A model generated the notes under the pieces. It worked only from the letters and a program-made list of their open reading frames with translations, was not told the DNA's origin and did no database searches. From NCBI RefSeq assembly GCF_003288805.1, contig NZ_NHYK01000016.1, positions 1 through 39,796 of the forward strand: a stretch of 39,796 bases of DNA, written 5' to 3'. The position numbers and the translations under genes are program-made. The DNA comes from Helicobacter sp. 10-6591 (GTDB lineage Bacteria; Campylobacterota; Campylobacteria; Campylobacterales; Helicobacteraceae). Positions 1 to 9,372 of this stretch are shown one piece after another (the first letter of the stretch is position 1; every line of letters starts with the position of its first letter).

Positions 1-217
1 ATTGAGTGCAGTAGTCAATCCTGTTGTAATACTTGTAATTGGTGTAAGGGCATTGTTCATAGGGAGTATAGAGAATTCATTGAGCATACGTTTTTGGGTG
101 TTTAGTATTTCACTGCTTGCTAAGAGATGACCACCACCTTGGATTTCATCTACTGCTTTGGTATAAGCACTAAGAGACATATCAAGAGAATCAAGTTGGC
201 CAAATGCTTGTTGGTAG
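1..217. repeat. Left copy of a 217-bp inverted repeat shared with the right end
   Basis: Bases 1-217 are the reverse complement of 39580-39796, with three mismatches (about 98.6% identity). The outermost 99 bases are identical. Both copies lie in the same reading frame of an autotransporter coding sequence, just before the expected beta-barrel domain. Homology at protein level continues inward for about another 65 codons but is much weaker in the DNA. Confidence 0.97.
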
Positions 218-2697
218 TGAGGAATCAAAGATGACTTTGGTTGGATGCTTTTCATTGTACTCGTAAATGCTAAGCTAGTATTTGCAGTGGTATATGCATT
301 GTCTGCAAATCTTGGAATGATAATGCCATTGATAAGATCAAAATTCAGAGAGTTTGTATTCTTTGTTTGTATTGATGAAAATAGGTTTTGTGGCATACCA
401 GCAAGATCGATTTTGATTGTGCGCTTGCCATCGCCTTGGAAATATGCATTTTTCTGTGGTGTGAATGTTAGCTTTCCACCTTTTATTACATAATGTTGTG
501 CTTTGAGTTTGGCATTGTCTTTTTCTCCAAAGACAAGAGTGAGGGTAGCATCTGTATCTTGTGTGTATGTACCACCAACTATGAGGTCGTTGTTGGTGCC
601 TTCTTTGTTTTGGATACCATGAGGATTTACAGGTGCGAGATTGCCTACTTGGAGTGTGCCTTGATTCTGGAGATTGTTTTTTATTTCTCCGCTACCTATA
701 AGATTTGCTTCTTTGGCTATATAAACACTGCCAGAGAGTAGAGGCTTAGTCGTGTTGGCTGTAATAAGTTGGTTGGTATTGTCATCTGGAGCTTTGGATA
801 GATTTGTAGCAATGTTCTGGTTTGTAGCTGCTATTTGTTTTATTGTATTTGATTGTCTTGGTGTATTTGATTCTTGTTGTGCTGCATTGAGTGCTTGCTG
901 TGAGATATCTGGTTTTGTATAGTTGCGATTCTTGAAATCTGCTTCGCTCATAAGTGCGAGTGTGCCTTGTTTGATATATGTCAGTCCTGTGTAGGTGTTT
1001 TGGCCGCTTAATACAAGTGTGCCTAGACCATCTTTTAGTAATCCTACGCCAGTGAAGTGAGTCATGGGGTTTGATGGAGTATTAGGCGAGCCTGCAAGCA
1101 AGGTAGTTACACCATTAACACTGTAATGGAGATTATTCTCCCAAAGTCTCTCATCGATGTTGTTGCTAAAAAGCATTTCATTATTATCACTAACTGTAAG
1201 AGTATAGAGTGCATGTTCAGTGTTGGTAAATTTACTCCCTGTTGTGAAACTCCACTTTGTAAGTATGCTATTTGAGTTAAGTGTATAAATATCATCACGT
1301 GTCAAGCGATTAGCATCTAACCTAGCTAATCCACCCATTGCCTTTTCTATATCTAAGACACCTTGACCGATGATGGATTCTTTACCTAATACATAAACAG
1401 CATCTTGTGTATCACCTTTATTATTCGATGGAACTTTCAGCAAACCATCGCTTGTTTTAATATTGCCTGCTTCTTCTTTATATCCAGCATCTTGTACATC
1501 TTTGATTACATCTTCTTTATTTTTATACACAAGACCCTTTTGCGATGCATCATTATTAATATATATGACACTGTATTTCTTGCTGGTATGCTGTTTAACT
1601 ATCATATTTGGTAATTGAACATTTTTATTAGCTGTGCTTAAGAGCACATCTGCTATCTGGCGACCATTTAAATCAGGGAATTTCTGTGCTACTAGTGCTG
1701 CTGCTCCACTTACAAATGGTGCTGCCATCGAAGTACCAGATTTTTCTATACTAGACTCATCTGATGCATTTGCTGAACTTATATTCTTACCTGGAGCAAG
1801 GATACTCCAGCTCTCAGCACCATAGAATAAATTAGAAAAGCTCGTAAGGGCATCTTTATTTGTAAAATCCAATTTCCCGCTATCTAATTTTTTTGCTAAT
1901 TCCGAATCAAATGCACCTACAGTAATCCAAGACTTCAAGCTCTCATCATAACGTGGAAGAACAGACTGCATACTTGGTGACACTATACCCTCATTACCAG
2001 CAGCAAATGTAATTAAAACTTTATGATCTCTAGCAAGTGATATCAATTCTTTTTCAAGTGTGGTATTACAAGTATCACATGAATATCCTCGCCAATAGCT
2101 TGAAATAGTATTTATAAGCGAAGTAGGATTTCGGTCATTTTTACCATTACCAGCATATATCAGATTATTTTGGCTTAGCTCAGTATTGATAAATGGATAA
2201 ATATTGCTACCCCAACTATTGTTGATAATTTTCACTTCTTGTTTGTTGAAAAATATTGAGAGCTCTATAGGTTCTGGCTGGGTTTTGTCATTGCCTATAC
2301 CTGCAGCAACATATGCCTTAGCATCGTGTGCCACACCTAGGAAATCTATGTTAGCAGAGTTATTTGGGTTTTTGAGATTTTTACCTATCGCGATACCAAC
2401 AACATGGCTCCCATGAGAATCACAGGGCACTTGGTTATTGCAAATAAAATTCGGTTTATACTCTTGAGTTTGGTAATTTTTGTAGATTTTTTGATTTAGT
2501 ATCTTTTTGTCCAAAAATGGATGTTTATCATTAACCGGTGAATCAACTATACCTATCGTTATCCCTGCACCTGTGATACCCATATCCCATGCTTTTTTGG
2601 TGTTGATAATATTATGAGAATTACGATTCTCAAATGTATCACCATATATCATACTTACTACTATCAGTGACAGTAATGGGATGTGATGCTTACCCAT
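1..2697 (-). CDS. S8 (subtilisin-like) serine protease autotransporter, 3' end outside the window
   Basis: The frame is open for 899 codons from ATG at 2697 to the window edge; I checked it triplet by triplet and found no stop. A short hydrophobic signal peptide covers about residues 8-19. The peptidase S8 domain follows, with the catalytic triad Asp52 (GIVDSP), His95 (DSHGSHVVG) and Ser323 (SGTSMAAPF) and the oxyanion Asn235 (AAGN). Residues 543-580 resemble a passenger-associated autotransporter strand repeat (GLGTLVLSGQNTYTG). The rest is Thr/Asn-rich passenger. The C-terminal beta-barrel would lie beyond the edge. Cysteines are unusual for an autotransporter: Cys86 and Cys92, and a CDTC pair near residue 205. 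AAGGA precedes the start with suitable spacing. The likely role is a surface or secreted protease; the substrate is unknown. Confidence 0.9.
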   Translation of the reverse strand, partial: MGKHHIPLLSLIVVSMIYGDTFENRNSHNIINTKKAWDMGITGAGITIGIVDSPVNDKHPFLDKKILNQKIYKNYQTQEYKPNFICNNQVPCDSHGSHVVGIAIGKNLKNPNNSANIDFLGVAHDAKAYVAAGIGNDKTQPEPIELSIFFNKQEVKIINNSWGSNIYPFINTELSQNNLIYAGNGKNDRNPTSLINTISSYWRGYSCDTCNTTLEKELISLARDHKVLITFAAGNEGIVSPSMQSVLPRYDESLKSWITVGAFDSELAKKLDSGKLDFTNKDALTSFSNLFYGAESWSILAPGKNISSANASDESSIEKSGTSMAAPFVSGAAALVAQKFPDLNGRQIADVLLSTANKNVQLPNMIVKQHTSKKYSVIYINNDASQKGLVYKNKEDVIKDVQDAGYKEEAGNIKTSDGLLKVPSNNKGDTQDAVYVLGKESIIGQGVLDIEKAMGGLARLDANRLTRDDIYTLNSNSILTKWSFTTGSKFTNTEHALYTLTVSDNNEMLFSNNIDERLWENNLHYSVNGVTTLLAGSPNTPSNPMTHFTGVGLLKDGLGTLVLSGQNTYTGLTYIKQGTLALMSEADFKNRNYTKPDISQQALNAAQQESNTPRQSNTIKQIAATNQNIATNLSKAPDDNTNQLITANTTKPLLSGSVYIAKEANLIGSGEIKNNLQNQGTLQVGNLAPVNPHGIQNKEGTNNDLIVGGTYTQDTDATLTLVFGEKDNAKLKAQHYVIKGGKLTFTPQKNAYFQGDGKRTIKIDLAGMPQNLFSSIQTKNTNSLNFDLINGIIIPRFADNAYTTANTSLAFTSTMKSIQPKSSLIPHYQQAFGQLDSLDMSLSAYTKAVDEIQGGGHLLASSEILNTQKRMLNEFSILPMNNALTPITSITTGLTTALN

Positions 2698-2726
2698 TCC
2701 AAATATCCTTATTATGAAATCCCAGC

Positions 2727-2732
2727 ATAATA
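2727..2732 (-). promoter_or_regulatory. Candidate -10 box of the autotransporter gene
   Basis: On the minus strand TATTAT lies about 30 bases before the ATG at 2697, within the 173-bp gap after the HAD gene. The upstream sequence is A/T-rich without a clear -35, which is usual for Helicobacter sigma-70 promoters. The assignment is by pattern only. Confidence 0.35.
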
Positions 2733-2870
2733 GCCAAAATATAGCTTTGCCTAAAAGATAATTTTTATCGACATTTCTAGCATAAACCAAAACTGTGCCA
2801 TACCAGCGGGATTATCACCCTGTATGACTTAAAACAGCATGATGGAAATAGATACGAAAAAAGTAACGCA

Positions 2871-3536
2871 TCAAGCCTTAAGATGAGATTTCAGTGCTTG
2901 GACTGCTAAATAGGTATTATGGTGGATTGGCATACAGAATCTCTGCAGACTTTGCTCGCTTCCATAGCCACACAGCACACCAATCCCATTGATTCCAGCA
3001 TTCATAGCCGCTTGTAAATCAAGCTCTGTATCACCAATCATAAAACAATCTTGCTTTGGTATTTGCCCCTTGCTCTCATAAAGAGAATCTAATGCTTTCA
3101 AAATAGGCTCACTGGATGGTTTTGGATTACGTACATTTTCTATCCCTATAACCACACTAAAATAGTGCAAAACTCCAAAGGATTCTAAAAGCTTGGTGCT
3201 AAAATCTGCACGTTTTGTAGTTACCACACCAAGATGAGCAAAGTTAAATGCAAGATCAATAGCCTCTCTTGCTTGTTTTAATAGCTTTGTACCTTGCTCC
3301 ATATTTGCGCGATAAAACTTCCTATAAGATTCTATAAAATCCCACAATCTTTCTTTCTGTACGCCAATACCCAAAAACATATCCTCTAAAGTATGTCCTA
3401 TAAATTGTGTTATTACCTTATCCTGAGGCAAGGCAAACCCTTGCTCTCCGCAAGCAAATCTAAAGCTTGCCAAAATCGCAGGTGTAGAATCTATAAGCGT
3501 ACCATCAAGATCAAAGAGAACTATTGTCTTTTTCAT
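2871..3536 (-). CDS. HAD-superfamily phosphatase (phosphoglycolate phosphatase-like)
   Basis: The 221-residue protein begins with the HAD motif I, LFDLDGTLID, which holds the nucleophile and acid Asp pair. Motif II is VVTTKR with a Thr, and motif IV is GDTELDLQAA. A cap region lies between motifs I and II, as in the Gph/PgmB subfamily. The substrate cannot be deduced; phosphoglycolate or another small phosphomonoester is likely. There are two tandem ATGs, at 3539 and 3536. I chose 3536 because AAGG then sits 7 bases upstream. The gene overlaps the stop of the preceding MATE gene, so the two are probably translationally coupled as the last genes of the trp-containing run. Confidence 0.85.
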   Translation of the reverse strand: MKKTIVLFDLDGTLIDSTPAILASFRFACGEQGFALPQDKVITQFIGHTLEDMFLGIGVQKERLWDFIESYRKFYRANMEQGTKLLKQAREAIDLAFNFAHLGVVTTKRADFSTKLLESFGVLHYFSVVIGIENVRNPKPSSEPILKALDSLYESKGQIPKQDCFMIGDTELDLQAAMNAGINGIGVLCGYGSEQSLQRFCMPIHHNTYLAVQALKSHLKA

Positions 3537-4897
3537 CATCTAGCCTTTGTTGCAAGTGGGCTTCTTAAGATGCCTTTGTTGAATTCATAATAGAGCACAA
3601 GAGAGGTGATAAAGCTTGCACACACAAGAGAAAGCGGATAGCTTGCCCACACACCATCAAGACCAAACACTCCACTCAAGATATACAGCAAAATAATCAC
3701 AAACATGAAATTTGTAGAAAGCGTGACAATAAAAGAGCTAAGCGGTCGTTGGATTGATTGTAAAAAAATCGCACTCACAAAATTAAATCCCAAAAACATA
3801 TAGCCTATGAAATGTATATTCAAGGCATAGCAAGCAGATTCTAATAAATACTCAGAATCTTCACGCAAGAACAAACCGACAATAAACTTATCAAACACAT
3901 AAAAAACCATAAACAAGATTACACCACATACACTTGCAAAAATTACCCCAAAACAAAAAATCCGCTTTACTCGCGCTAATGCTCTCGCGCCATAATTAAA
4001 GCTAGCGATAGGCTGCACGCCTTGCGCACAAGAAAGAATGATCGTAAAAATAATAGTCCCGCTATAAATCAAAATACTATAAATCGAAAGTGCTTCGCTA
4101 CCACCTAGCGCATTGAGTTTGTGGTTAAAGAGAATCATCACAAACCCCGCGCTAATTTCTGAGAAACTTTGTGGCAAGCCATTTTTCATAGAAGCAAAGA
4201 GTAGGTTGTAGCTAAAAGCCTTCACAAAATATATCTTTCCTCTTTTGCAGACAAAATGCATTAGCAATATACATATCCCAATAAGATGCCCTAAGATTGT
4301 CGCAAGCGCTGCACCCAAAATCCCCAATCCAAAGACAAACAAAAACAAATAATTCAAAACAATATTTGACAACGATCCTATAATCATCGCTACCATCGCG
4401 AGAAAAGGTCGTTTGTCATTGATGGCAAAAACATCTAGTAGTGGATGGAGTATCATAATAAATGAGCCTAGAAATATGACACCAAGATACTCCACTGCAA
4501 GTGGCATTATCTCTGTATTTGCCCCAAGGGCTAGAGCGATCTCTTCTTTGAGACAAAAAAGCACAACCCCCAAAAAAATACTGCTCAAAAATGCGAAATA
4601 GCATACAGAGCTAAACATCAGTCTTGCGCGATATTCATCCCCCTTACCCAAATAATATGAAGCGATACTTGCCCCACCCATACCAAAAAGCAATTCAAAA
4701 GCAATCAATGCTGGAAAAACAGGCCAACATACACCAATAGCCGCAAGTGCTTTATCTCCGATTGCTTTACCTACAAAAATGCCATCGAATGTAGAATAGG
4801 TCGAGAGTGCTAGCATCGCACAGAGATTGGGAACAAAAAAATAAAAGAATAATCTGATAGGTGAATCTCTGCCAAGATCAGGAGATTTTTTAGTCAT
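3536..4897 (-). CDS. MATE-family multidrug/Na+ antiporter
   Basis: About 453 residues with roughly 12 hydrophobic segments, the size and pattern of the MATE family. The N-terminal block (LFFYFFVPNLCAMLALSTY, then DGIFVGKAIG) and the later SFNYGARALARVKR resemble the MepA/DinF-like branch. It would export cationic drugs or a metabolite from the inner membrane; its substrate cannot be read from sequence. The ATG at 4897 overlaps the trpA stop by one base (TGATG). A TTG at 4900 would extend it by one codon. Position at the end of the trp run suggests co-transcription, not a role in tryptophan synthesis. Confidence 0.88.
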   Translation of the reverse strand: MTKKSPDLGRDSPIRLFFYFFVPNLCAMLALSTYSTFDGIFVGKAIGDKALAAIGVCWPVFPALIAFELLFGMGGASIASYYLGKGDEYRARLMFSSVCYFAFLSSIFLGVVLFCLKEEIALALGANTEIMPLAVEYLGVIFLGSFIMILHPLLDVFAINDKRPFLAMVAMIIGSLSNIVLNYLFLFVFGLGILGAALATILGHLIGICILLMHFVCKRGKIYFVKAFSYNLLFASMKNGLPQSFSEISAGFVMILFNHKLNALGGSEALSIYSILIYSGTIIFTIILSCAQGVQPIASFNYGARALARVKRIFCFGVIFASVCGVILFMVFYVFDKFIVGLFLREDSEYLLESACYALNIHFIGYMFLGFNFVSAIFLQSIQRPLSSFIVTLSTNFMFVIILLYILSGVFGLDGVWASYPLSLVCASFITSLVLYYEFNKGILRSPLATKAR

Positions 4898-5691
4898 CAA
4901 TTGTATTTAGTGATAGCACTTTTTATATCTTTAACATATTGCGCAACATATTGTGGGGAATCTGCTCCATATTGCACGCAAAGTTTGACTATCGCACTTC
5001 CTACAATCACCCCATCAGCATAAGATGCAATCTGTTGTGCTTGTGCGCTGCTTTGGATTCCAAACCCTACTGCCACAGGAATATCCTTGACTTGTTTTAT
5101 AGAATCTATGAGTTTTTTAATATCTGTTGTAATACTCTCTCTTACGCCTGTCACACCAAAAGATGACACGCAATACACAAATCCCCTAGCTTCTTTTACA
5201 ATCTGCTCTATGCGCTTTTGTGAAGTAGGTGCAATAAAAGCAATAAGCTCTACGCCAAATTTCTGGCATTCTAGGGCGAACTCGTCTTTTTCTTCAAAAG
5301 GGACATCAGGAAGTATGAGCGCGCAGATTCCTAATTCCTGTGCTTTACGCAAAAAATTGCATACACCATATGCATACACAATATTTGCATAAGTCATAAT
5401 TGCTAAGGCTACATTACGCACTTTTTCACTCTCATTTTTTCGCACTCTGGTAATCATCTCAAAGACAGAATCTGTAGTGGTAGCATTTTGTAATGCCACT
5501 TGGCTTGCATGCGCTATCACTTCGCCTTCAGCCGTTGGGTCAGAAAATGGGATTCCAAGCTCAATCAAATCCGCACCACTTTCTGCCATACTTGCGACTA
5601 ATTTTTCGCTCGTTTGTATATCAGGATAACCACAAGCAATAAAGGGAATAAAGGCTTTACCATTTTTAAAGACATTTTCCAATCTATTCAT
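4897..5691 (-). CDS. trpA: Tryptophan synthase alpha chain
   Basis: The protein (264 residues) cleaves indole-3-glycerol phosphate to indole and glyceraldehyde-3-phosphate within the alpha2-beta2 complex. The TIM-barrel signature [11 protein letters not shown] carries the catalytic Glu44. The second catalytic acid, Asp60 of the Salmonella enzyme (in SDPLADG), aligns with Glu55 here (SDPTAEG). The phosphate-binding segments GVTGVR and VGFGIQ are present. A longer frame reaches 5718, but ATG 5691 gives the family's usual N-terminus ([14 protein letters not shown]) and overlaps the trpB stop by 8 bases. Confidence 0.97.
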   Translation of the reverse strand: MNRLENVFKNGKAFIPFIACGYPDIQTSEKLVASMAESGADLIELGIPFSDPTAEGEVIAHASQVALQNATTTDSVFEMITRVRKNESEKVRNVALAIMTYANIVYAYGVCNFLRKAQELGICALILPDVPFEEKDEFALECQKFGVELIAFIAPTSQKRIEQIVKEARGFVYCVSSFGVTGVRESITTDIKKLIDSIKQVKDIPVAVGFGIQSSAQAQQIASYADGVIVGSAIVKLCVQYGADSPQYVAQYVKDIKSAITKYN

Positions 5692-6865
5692 TGATATTCT
5701 CTCCTCTGTATCTTGCAATACTCATACAATCCTTATCACCCCTACCAGAAAGATTGACGACTATTATCTTGCCCTCAAGCTTTGGTGCTATCTGTATAGC
5801 GTATGCTAGTGCATGTGCTGATTCTATAGCGGGGATAATCCCCTCAGTCTTTGAAAGATATTCAAAAGCCTCAACTGCTTGCTTATCAGTAACTGCGACA
5901 TACTGCGCTCTTTTGGTTTCGAACAAAAACGCATGCTCAGGACCCACACCAGGATAATCAAGCCCTGCTGAAATGCTATACACTGGTGCTATCTGCCCAT
6001 AAAAATCCTGACAAAAATACGACTTCATTCCATGAAAGATACCCACCTTGCCTACATTCAAAGTCGCGGCACTATCTTTGCTTTCAATCCCATGACCTGC
6101 TGCCTCTACACCAATAAGGCTAACTTCTCTGTTGTCTATGAAGTGATAAAAGGCCCCAATGGCATTGCTCCCACCACCAACACATGCTAAAACAACATCT
6201 GGTAAACGCTTTTCAAGCTCAAGTATTTGCTCTTTTATCTCTCGAGAAATCACTGCCTGAAGATTGCGCACAATAGTAGGGAATGGATGCGGACCTACAG
6301 CCGAGCCAATCACATAATGCGTATCTTGTAATGTCGAACTCCACATACGCATAGCCTCATTGACTGCATCTTTCAAAGTAGCAGTACCGCTTGTAACTGC
6401 ATGCACCCTCGCTCCTAAAAGTTTCATACGATAGACATTAAGCTCTTGGCGTAATGTATCTTCTTTACCCATAAAAATATCACATTCCATACCCATAAGT
6501 GCCGCTGCTGTGGCTGTAGCTACACCATGTTGCCCTGCGCCTGTTTCTGCAATAAGGCGTGTCTTGCCCATTTTCTTTGCCAGAAGAGCTTGCCCTAAAA
6601 CATTATTGATTTTATGCGAACCAGTGTGATTTAAATCCTCACGCTTGAGATAGATTTTCGCACCGCCTAAATCCTCGCTCATACGTCTTGCATAATAAAG
6701 AAGTGAAGGGCGGTTAGCGTAAGATTTGAGTAAAGATTCTAATTCTGCATTAAATGTCTTGTCATCTTTGTGGTAATTGTATGCAGATTCTAATTCCAAG
6801 AGAGAATGCATCAAGATTTCTGGTGCAAACTGCCCCCCAAACTCCCCAAAATAAGATTGTTTCAT
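5684..6865 (-). CDS. trpB: Tryptophan synthase beta chain
   Basis: The PLP enzyme condenses indole with serine. It has 393 residues from the ATG at 6865, chosen because AAGGA lies 5 bases upstream; the longer frame to 6958 would overlap trpF. The N-terminus [12 protein letters not shown] is typical. Lys85 in HTGSHKINN is the Schiff-base lysine, ETGAGQHG holds the catalytic Glu, and GGGSNAIG binds the PLP phosphate. A run of six C on the plus strand (codons for FGGQF) is too short to suggest phase variation. Several stretches look more like TrpB of gut Firmicutes than the Campylobacter type I remember; this is an impression, not an alignment. Confidence 0.98.
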   Translation of the reverse strand: MKQSYFGEFGGQFAPEILMHSLLELESAYNYHKDDKTFNAELESLLKSYANRPSLLYYARRMSEDLGGAKIYLKREDLNHTGSHKINNVLGQALLAKKMGKTRLIAETGAGQHGVATATAAALMGMECDIFMGKEDTLRQELNVYRMKLLGARVHAVTSGTATLKDAVNEAMRMWSSTLQDTHYVIGSAVGPHPFPTIVRNLQAVISREIKEQILELEKRLPDVVLACVGGGSNAIGAFYHFIDNREVSLIGVEAAGHGIESKDSAATLNVGKVGIFHGMKSYFCQDFYGQIAPVYSISAGLDYPGVGPEHAFLFETKRAQYVAVTDKQAVEAFEYLSKTEGIIPAIESAHALAYAIQIAPKLEGKIIVVNLSGRGDKDCMSIARYRGENINE

Positions 6866-6908
6866 CATAATCCTTTTGTCAGTGATGTAATATTTTAAAG
6901 TTATGCGC

Positions 6909-7544
6909 TTAGAGTGCAAAGCCATGAACCCTTGAGATAAGTGCCTGCATTCTAGCAAAATCCTTCACCCCATCGCTCTCTATCCCACTTGAGACATCAA
7001 TAGCATAGGGGCGTAAAGACATAGCTTTACAGAGATTGTGTACATTGATTCCACCTGCAAGAAAAAAGTCTTTGCTAAATCCTAATTCTCTTGCCTTTTC
7101 TAAAAGACCCCAATCAAAGCTTAGACCAGAACCAGAGCGTACAGAATCAAACAGCAAAAAATCTGCATCACTTGGTGCAAGAATACAATCAAGAGTTTCT
7201 GCCTTGCGCGCTTCTATGATCAAAAACTGATTGTCTTGTAAAGATTGCTGTGACAACGCTTGCACCAAAGCGATCTTGAGGTCTTTGATATTGTGTTTGC
7301 CATGCAATTGGATGCAATCTATTACACCTGTAGTGGCTAACTCAAGTATAAAATCCTGTGACTCCTCTACAAACACCCCAACAACTTTAATGTGCGATAA
7401 AAGATTGCTTTTTAATTCCCTTGCTTTTGTGACATCCACTTGACGCTTAGATGGAGCAAATACAAAACCCACAAAATCCGGCTGCAAAATATTTGCATAT
7501 TCTATATCCTTGCTACGCCAAAGCCCGCAAGTCTTTATTTTCAT
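6909..7544 (-). CDS. trpF: Phosphoribosylanthranilate isomerase
   Basis: The 211-residue TIM barrel isomerises phosphoribosylanthranilate to CdRP. The N-terminus [10 protein letters not shown] carries the catalytic Cys (family motif KICG). [17 protein letters not shown] and the C-terminal [16 protein letters not shown] with the catalytic Asp follow. It is separate from trpC, whereas in H. pylori the two are fused. AAGG lies 8 bases before the start, and the gene begins 3 bases after the trpC stop. Confidence 0.95.
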   Translation of the reverse strand: MKIKTCGLWRSKDIEYANILQPDFVGFVFAPSKRQVDVTKARELKSNLLSHIKVVGVFVEESQDFILELATTGVIDCIQLHGKHNIKDLKIALVQALSQQSLQDNQFLIIEARKAETLDCILAPSDADFLLFDSVRSGSGLSFDWGLLEKARELGFSKDFFLAGGINVHNLCKAMSLRPYAIDVSSGIESDGVKDFARMQALISRVHGFAL

Positions 7545-7547
7545 GCA

Positions 7548-8330
7548 TTACGCCTTTAAAGCTTCTAATGCGGCCTTTTTATCCTGGCATCGCATAAGGC
7601 CTTCTCCGATGAGCACAGCATTTATACCATGAGATTTTAAGAGCCTTATATCATCTGCATTGTTTATACCACTCTCTGCAACAAACACAACAGAATCTGG
7701 CACAAGTTTTTTTAAACGTAGGCTTGTGGATATATCAACCTCAAAGGTCCTAAGGTCGCGATTGTTTGCTCCAATGAGGCTTGCCTTAGAATCCAAGGCA
7801 AGTTGTAATTCCTTTTCGTTATGTACTTCCACAAGCACACTTAAACCCAGCTCTTTTGCTATTGCTAGATATTCTTGGAGTTGGCTAGATTCTAAAATCG
7901 CACAGATAAGAAGCACACAGTGCGCACCCAAAACCTTTGCTTGATAGATCATATAAGAATCAATCACGAAATCCTTGCGTAAAAGCGGGATATGTACCTT
8001 CGTGCTAATATCTTGCAAATACTTATCAGAGCCTAAAAAATACATTGGCTCAGTCAAACAAGATATACACTTAGCGCCAGCATTTTCATAATCAAGCGCA
8101 ATTTGTAATGGGTCAAAATCTTGGGTAATAATTCCTTTAGAGGGAGAGGCTCTTTTGACCTCACAGATAAAGCTCAAATCTTTAGAATCTCTTAGTGTAT
8201 TTTCAAAAATAAATTCATTACACGTGCCTAATTCTTTGGCTTTCAAACGCATATCTTGGAGGGAAATACTATCTTTTTGGGATTGGATACGCGCTTGTGT
8301 AGCCTTACAAATCTGCTCTAAGATGCTCAT
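7548..8330 (-). CDS. trpC: Indole-3-glycerol phosphate synthase
   Basis: At 260 residues it has the normal size for a stand-alone enzyme that closes the indole ring of CdRP. CEVKRASPSKG contains the catalytic Lys and the phosphate-binding residues. LLRKDFV holds the second Lys, VEVHNEKEL a catalytic Glu, IGANNRDL follows, and VAESGI closes the barrel. Its ATG overlaps the trpD stop by four bases (ATGA), a coupling signature. Confidence 0.97.
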   Translation of the reverse strand: MSILEQICKATQARIQSQKDSISLQDMRLKAKELGTCNEFIFENTLRDSKDLSFICEVKRASPSKGIITQDFDPLQIALDYENAGAKCISCLTEPMYFLGSDKYLQDISTKVHIPLLRKDFVIDSYMIYQAKVLGAHCVLLICAILESSQLQEYLAIAKELGLSVLVEVHNEKELQLALDSKASLIGANNRDLRTFEVDISTSLRLKKLVPDSVVFVAESGINNADDIRLLKSHGINAVLIGEGLMRCQDKKAALEALKA

Positions 8331-9346
8331 TGCTGGTTGCTTTGTGTGATGAATTGCTCTAGTTTGACTTCTGCTTTACCTTCATTAATCAATCTCTCGC
8401 TTAGGCGGACACCTTGCTCAAAGCTCTGTGTCTTGCCCGCAAGATAAAGTGCTGCACCTGCATTCAGACAAACTGCCTGTCTTTTTGCTCCCGTATCTTT
8501 TCCACTCAGAATCTCTCGCGTAATCTTGGCATTCTCTTTTGCATCGCCACCTCGTAAATGCTCTTTTTTGCAAAACTCGTAGCCTACTTCTTTGGGTTCT
8601 ATCTCATAGGTTTTAAACTTTGCAAAATCAATCTCACAAATCTTTGTTCTACTGCTTAGCGAAATTTCATCAAGTCCATCCATACCATAGACCACCATAC
8701 CTCTTTTCACGCCTATATTGCTCATTACTTTGGCAAGTGGCTCCACAAGAGCACTCTCATAAACGCCCATAAGTTGTATCTGCGCATTTGCAGGATTTGA
8801 TAATGGCCCTAGAATGTTAAAAATACTTTTGATTCCAAGTTCTTTACGCACAGAGGCGATGTGTTTCATTGCAGTGTGGTATTTTGGTGCAAAGAGAAAG
8901 CAGATATTGATTTTTTGTAGTAGCTCTAAAGACTTTTGAGGAGATACAAGAATATTCACCCCCAATGCCTCTAAAACATCAGCAGCCCCGCTTTTAGAGC
9001 TTGCAGCGCGATTCCCATGCTTTGCTACAGGTACACCTCCTGCGGCAATCACAAATGCCGAAGTTGTAGAAATATTAAAAGAATTTGATTGATCGCCACC
9101 AGTACCTACAATCTCAAGCACATCCAGATTGTGCTCTAATCTCGTGCAATGCGCACGCATACTAAGAGCCGACCCTGTGATTTCCTCAATGCTCTCGCCC
9201 TTCATACTCAGCAGACTTAAATAGGCAGCCATCTGCACAGGAGTGGCCTTTGCCTGCATGATTTCATTCATGACCTCTTGGGCTTGAGCAAATTTAAGAT
9301 TACAGCCCTCCAATAACTGCTTGATTGCTTGTTGTATTGCTTGCAT
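8327..9346 (-). CDS. trpD: Anthranilate phosphoribosyltransferase
   Basis: The 339-residue enzyme transfers phosphoribose from PRPP to anthranilate. The family motifs are GTGGDQSNSFNIST (PRPP loop), KHGNRAASSKSG and NILGPLSNPA. The protein has no N-terminal glutamine amidotransferase (TrpG) domain. AAGGA lies 6 bases before the ATG. It is the first trp gene of this cluster, 26 bases after selD. No trpE or trpG is found anywhere in the window. Confidence 0.97.
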   Translation of the reverse strand: MQAIQQAIKQLLEGCNLKFAQAQEVMNEIMQAKATPVQMAAYLSLLSMKGESIEEITGSALSMRAHCTRLEHNLDVLEIVGTGGDQSNSFNISTTSAFVIAAGGVPVAKHGNRAASSKSGAADVLEALGVNILVSPQKSLELLQKINICFLFAPKYHTAMKHIASVRKELGIKSIFNILGPLSNPANAQIQLMGVYESALVEPLAKVMSNIGVKRGMVVYGMDGLDEISLSSRTKICEIDFAKFKTYEIEPKEVGYEFCKKEHLRGGDAKENAKITREILSGKDTGAKRQAVCLNAGAALYLAGKTQSFEQGVRLSERLINEGKAEVKLEQFITQSNQQ

Positions 9347-9372
9347 ACTTAGTCCTTCTTTGAGAGAATCAT

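Noticed and set aside
245-2416. Several plus-strand ORFs of 60-82 codons
   Set aside because: They are antisense to the uninterrupted 899-codon autotransporter frame and show no ribosome binding sites or recognisable motifs.
6833-6838. C6 run in trpB as a phase-variation tract
   Set aside because: The run is short, encodes conserved Gly codons in FGGQF and sits in a biosynthetic gene; no sign of slippage.
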